Below are positions 62,220-64,000 of a DNA stretch of 64,000 nucleotides, in pieces. The notes beneath the pieces are model-generated. The model made no database searches, had not been told where the DNA came from, and saw nothing but the letters and a program-made list of their open reading frames with translations. A program made the translations under genes and the position numbers. How positions within the stretch are numbered: the first letter of the stretch is position 1; each line of letters begins with the position of its first letter. The stretch is from Rhizobium leguminosarum (GTDB lineage Bacteria; Pseudomonadota; Alphaproteobacteria; Rhizobiales; Rhizobiaceae). The stretch lies in assembly GCF_017876795.1 (NCBI RefSeq), contig NZ_JAGIOR010000001.1, positions 3,312,501 to 3,376,500 of the forward strand, written 5' to 3'.

Positions 62220-63236
62220 ATGCCCAATGCACTGAAGAATACGGTCTTTACCGCGCTCATGGGTCTTGGCGGCGCGCTTGCCGCTGCCGTTGCGGCGCAT
62301 GCGGCCGACAAGGTAAGCTACGGAACGAACTGGCTGGCGCAGGCCGAGCACGGCGGCTTCTACCAGGCGGTCGCCGACGGGACTTATGCGAAACACGGCC
62401 TCGACGTCACGATCGTGCAGGGCGGCCCGAATGCGGCCAACAGCGCTCTGCTGATCTCCGGCAAGATCGATTTCTACATGGGTGGGCCGCAGGGCGAAAT
62501 CTCGGCTGTCGAACAGGGCATCCCTCTGGTCGACGTCGCGGCGATCTTCCAGAAGGATCCGCAAGTCCTGATCGCCCATCCGGATGCGGGTATCGACAAA
62601 TTCGAGGACCTCGCCAAGCTCAAGACCTTGTTTCTCGGCAAGGACGGTTACCTCACCTATTTCGAATGGATGAAGGCGAACTACAAGGGCTTCAAGGACG
62701 AGCAGTACAAGCCCTACAATTTCAGCCCCGCGCCATTCCTTGCCGACAAGGAATCCGCCCAGCAGGGTTATCTCACCTCCGAGCCCTACGAGATCCAGAA
62801 GCAGGCCGGCTTCGAACCGAAGGTCTTCCTGCTCGCCGATAACGGCTATTCGCCCTATTCGACGATGATCACCACCACGCAGACGATGGTGGACAGCAAA
62901 CCGGATGTCGTCCAGCGTTTCGTCGATGCCTCGATCGAGGGCTGGTACAACTACCTCTACGGCGACAACAGCAAGGCGAACGATCTGATCAAGAAGGACA
63001 ATCCCGAAATGACGGATGGCCAGATCGCCTACTCCATCGCCAAGATGAAGGAATACGGCATCATCGAATCCGGCGACAGTCTGGACAAGGGCATCGGCTG
63101 CATCACCGACGGGCATTACAAGGCGTTCTTCGACGAGATGGTGGCGATCAAGGTGTTCAAGCCGGAGACCGACTACAGCAAAGCCTTCACGACGAAATTC
63201 GTCTGCAAGAACATCGGAATGGCGATGAAGAAGTAA
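62220..63236 (+). CDS. ABC importer binding protein, NMT1/ThiY-like (SsuA/THI5 family)
   Basis: 338 residues. Signal peptide KNTVFTALMGLGGALAAAVAAHAAD. Mature part opens VSYGTNWLAQAEHGGFYQAVADGTYAKHGLDVTIVQGGP, the NMT1/THI5 pattern used for thiamine-pyrimidine, riboflavin, sulfonate or nitrate-like ligands, then GKIDFYMGG, VAAIFQKDPQVLIAHPD, GYLTSEPYEIQKQAGF. ATG 62220 follows AGGGGAA by about 9 bases; a start at 62163 would add a non-signal N-terminus. First gene of an importer whose ATPase follows after a hairpin. Substrate open; the linked creatininase-family enzyme favours an amide- or formamide-containing ring compound, as inference. Confidence 0.88.
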   Translation: MPNALKNTVFTALMGLGGALAAAVAAHAADKVSYGTNWLAQAEHGGFYQAVADGTYAKHGLDVTIVQGGPNAANSALLISGKIDFYMGGPQGEISAVEQGIPLVDVAAIFQKDPQVLIAHPDAGIDKFEDLAKLKTLFLGKDGYLTYFEWMKANYKGFKDEQYKPYNFSPAPFLADKESAQQGYLTSEPYEIQKQAGFEPKVFLLADNGYSPYSTMITTTQTMVDSKPDVVQRFVDASIEGWYNYLYGDNSKANDLIKKDNPEMTDGQIAYSIAKMKEYGIIESGDSLDKGIGCITDGHYKAFFDEMVAIKVFKPETDYSKAFTTKFVCKNIGMAMKK

Positions 63237-63255
63237 GCCCTCCGACATCGGCCGA

Positions 63256-63279
63256 TGGTCCGCCTGAGGTGGCGGACCA
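63256..63279 (+). promoter_or_regulatory. Intercistronic hairpin after the binding-protein gene
   Basis: TGGTCCGCC-TGAGGT-GGCGGACCA, perfect 9-bp stem, 19 bases after the stop and 28 before the ATPase start, without a T run. Likely an mRNA-stabilising or attenuating structure within the operon. Confidence 0.65.
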
Positions 63280-63307
63280 CATCCTTCCCTGGTGAACGAG
63301 ACAGGCA

Positions 63308-64000
63308 ATGCCCTTAGCAGAAGCCCAGGCCTTATCCCCGCAAGAGACGCGCAAGCGGCCGCTGGTCGCGATGCAGTCGGTCTCGAAGGTCTTTTCCAGC
63401 GGCACCGTCGCCCTTTCCGACATGTCGCTCACTGTCGAAAGCGGTGAGTTCGTCAGCCTGCTCGGCCCTTCGGGCTGCGGCAAGTCGACGGCGCTGCGCA
63501 TCATCGCCGGTCTCGGCGACGTGACGTCGGGAACGATCGACTGGCCGAGCTCGCGCATCAATGCCAGGGGCCTGCCGGAGGGCGATATCGGCTTCGTCTT
63601 CCAGGAGCCGACGCTGATGCCGTGGAAGAACGTGTTCGACAATGTCCACCTGCCGCTGAGGTTGAGGCGTGTTTCGAAGGCGGCAGCACATGCAGAGATC
63701 ATGCAGGTGCTGACCACCGTCGGCCTGCAGGATTTCGCCAAAGCCTATCCGCGCGAACTTTCCGGCGGCATGAAGATGCGCGTGTCGATCGCCCGCGCGC
63801 TGGTGACGAAACCGAAGCTGCTTTTGATGGACGAGCCCTTCGCCGCGCTTGACGAAATCACCCGGCAGAGGCTGAACGACGACGTGCTGCGGCTCTGGAA
63901 GACGACAGGCATCACCGTCATCTTCGTCACCCATTCGGTCTATGAGTCCGCCTATCTTTCGAACCGCATCGTCGTGATGAAGGCAAGGCCCGGCCGTGTG
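63308..64000 (+). CDS. ABC importer ATPase, SsuB/TauB/ThiZ type (3' end outside window)
   Basis: 231 codons visible, open to the window end. Walker [20 protein letters not shown] near residue 58, Q-loop FVFQEPTLMPWKNVFDNVHLPL (the LMPW motif of the nitrate/sulfonate/taurine class), signature ELSGGMKMRVSIARALV, Walker B LLLMDEPFAALDEITRQRL, H-loop VTHSVYESAYLS. Typical length is about 260-270, so 30-40 residues are missing. A permease gene should follow beyond the window. ATG 63308 is the first Met of the frame after the hairpin. Confidence 0.93.
   Translation, partial: MPLAEAQALSPQETRKRPLVAMQSVSKVFSSGTVALSDMSLTVESGEFVSLLGPSGCGKSTALRIIAGLGDVTSGTIDWPSSRINARGLPEGDIGFVFQEPTLMPWKNVFDNVHLPLRLRRVSKAAAHAEIMQVLTTVGLQDFAKAYPRELSGGMKMRVSIARALVTKPKLLLMDEPFAALDEITRQRLNDDVLRLWKTTGITVIFVTHSVYESAYLSNRIVVMKARPGRV

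Overview
The window looks like a stretch of a Rhizobium chromosome (R. leguminosarum / R. etli group or a close relative). This is inferred from the GC-rich coding style, the phosphatidylcholine synthase (pcs), the IalB-family protein, the sdhE-mfd pair, the density of sugar and solute ABC importers, and intergenic palindromic repeats of the type common in rhizobia. No rRNA, tRNA, CRISPR array, insertion sequence or prophage was recognised.

Layout. 1-16.3 kb is mostly housekeeping: the 3' end of glnA, hspQ, an IalB-family secreted protein, a YejA-type peptide-binding protein, a FrnE-type DsbA oxidoreductase, an orphan AT-richer hypothetical gene, then sdhE-mfd-osmC, recG, a DUF502 membrane protein, glmS and glmU. 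16.5-22 kb is a galactofuranose-type importer (ytfQ-ytfR-ytfT-yjfF) followed by its own FadR-type regulator. 22.1-26.8 kb is a BMP-family nucleoside/purine-type importer. 26.9-35.4 kb holds a quinone oxidoreductase, pcs, ferredoxin-NADP reductase, a GntR regulator, a MacAB efflux system, a frameshifted GFA gene and two small proteins.

The accessory half (35.4-64 kb) is four successive, separately regulated uptake/catabolism loci. (a) A CUT1 sugar importer with a large unrecognised enzyme and a divergent LacI regulator. The two permeases are fused in frame and the enzyme gene carries a 1-base frameshift. (b) A Dpp/Opp-type importer divergent from fadR-like regulator, mannonate dehydratase (uxuA) and a KdgD-type dehydratase, probably for hexuronates or aldarates. 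Its dppB is broken by an 8-bp tandem duplication, and a shared operator motif precedes both the importer and uxuA. (c) A CUT1 importer divergent from ROK regulator, Gfo/Idh/MocA oxidoreductase and ThuA-like protein, resembling trehalose thu systems and bracketed by two direct copies of a rhizobial intergenic repeat. (d) A creatininase-family amidohydrolase, a LysR regulator and an NMT1/ThiY-like importer that runs off the window end. A conserved 37-bp element stands upstream of both the hydrolase and the importer.

The most unusual points are the cluster of four frame disruptions between 34 and 47 kb, each with an explicit mechanistic signature, and locus (d), where an otherwise unexplained 37-bp element ties a creatininase-family enzyme, a LysR regulator and an importer into one candidate regulon of unknown substrate.
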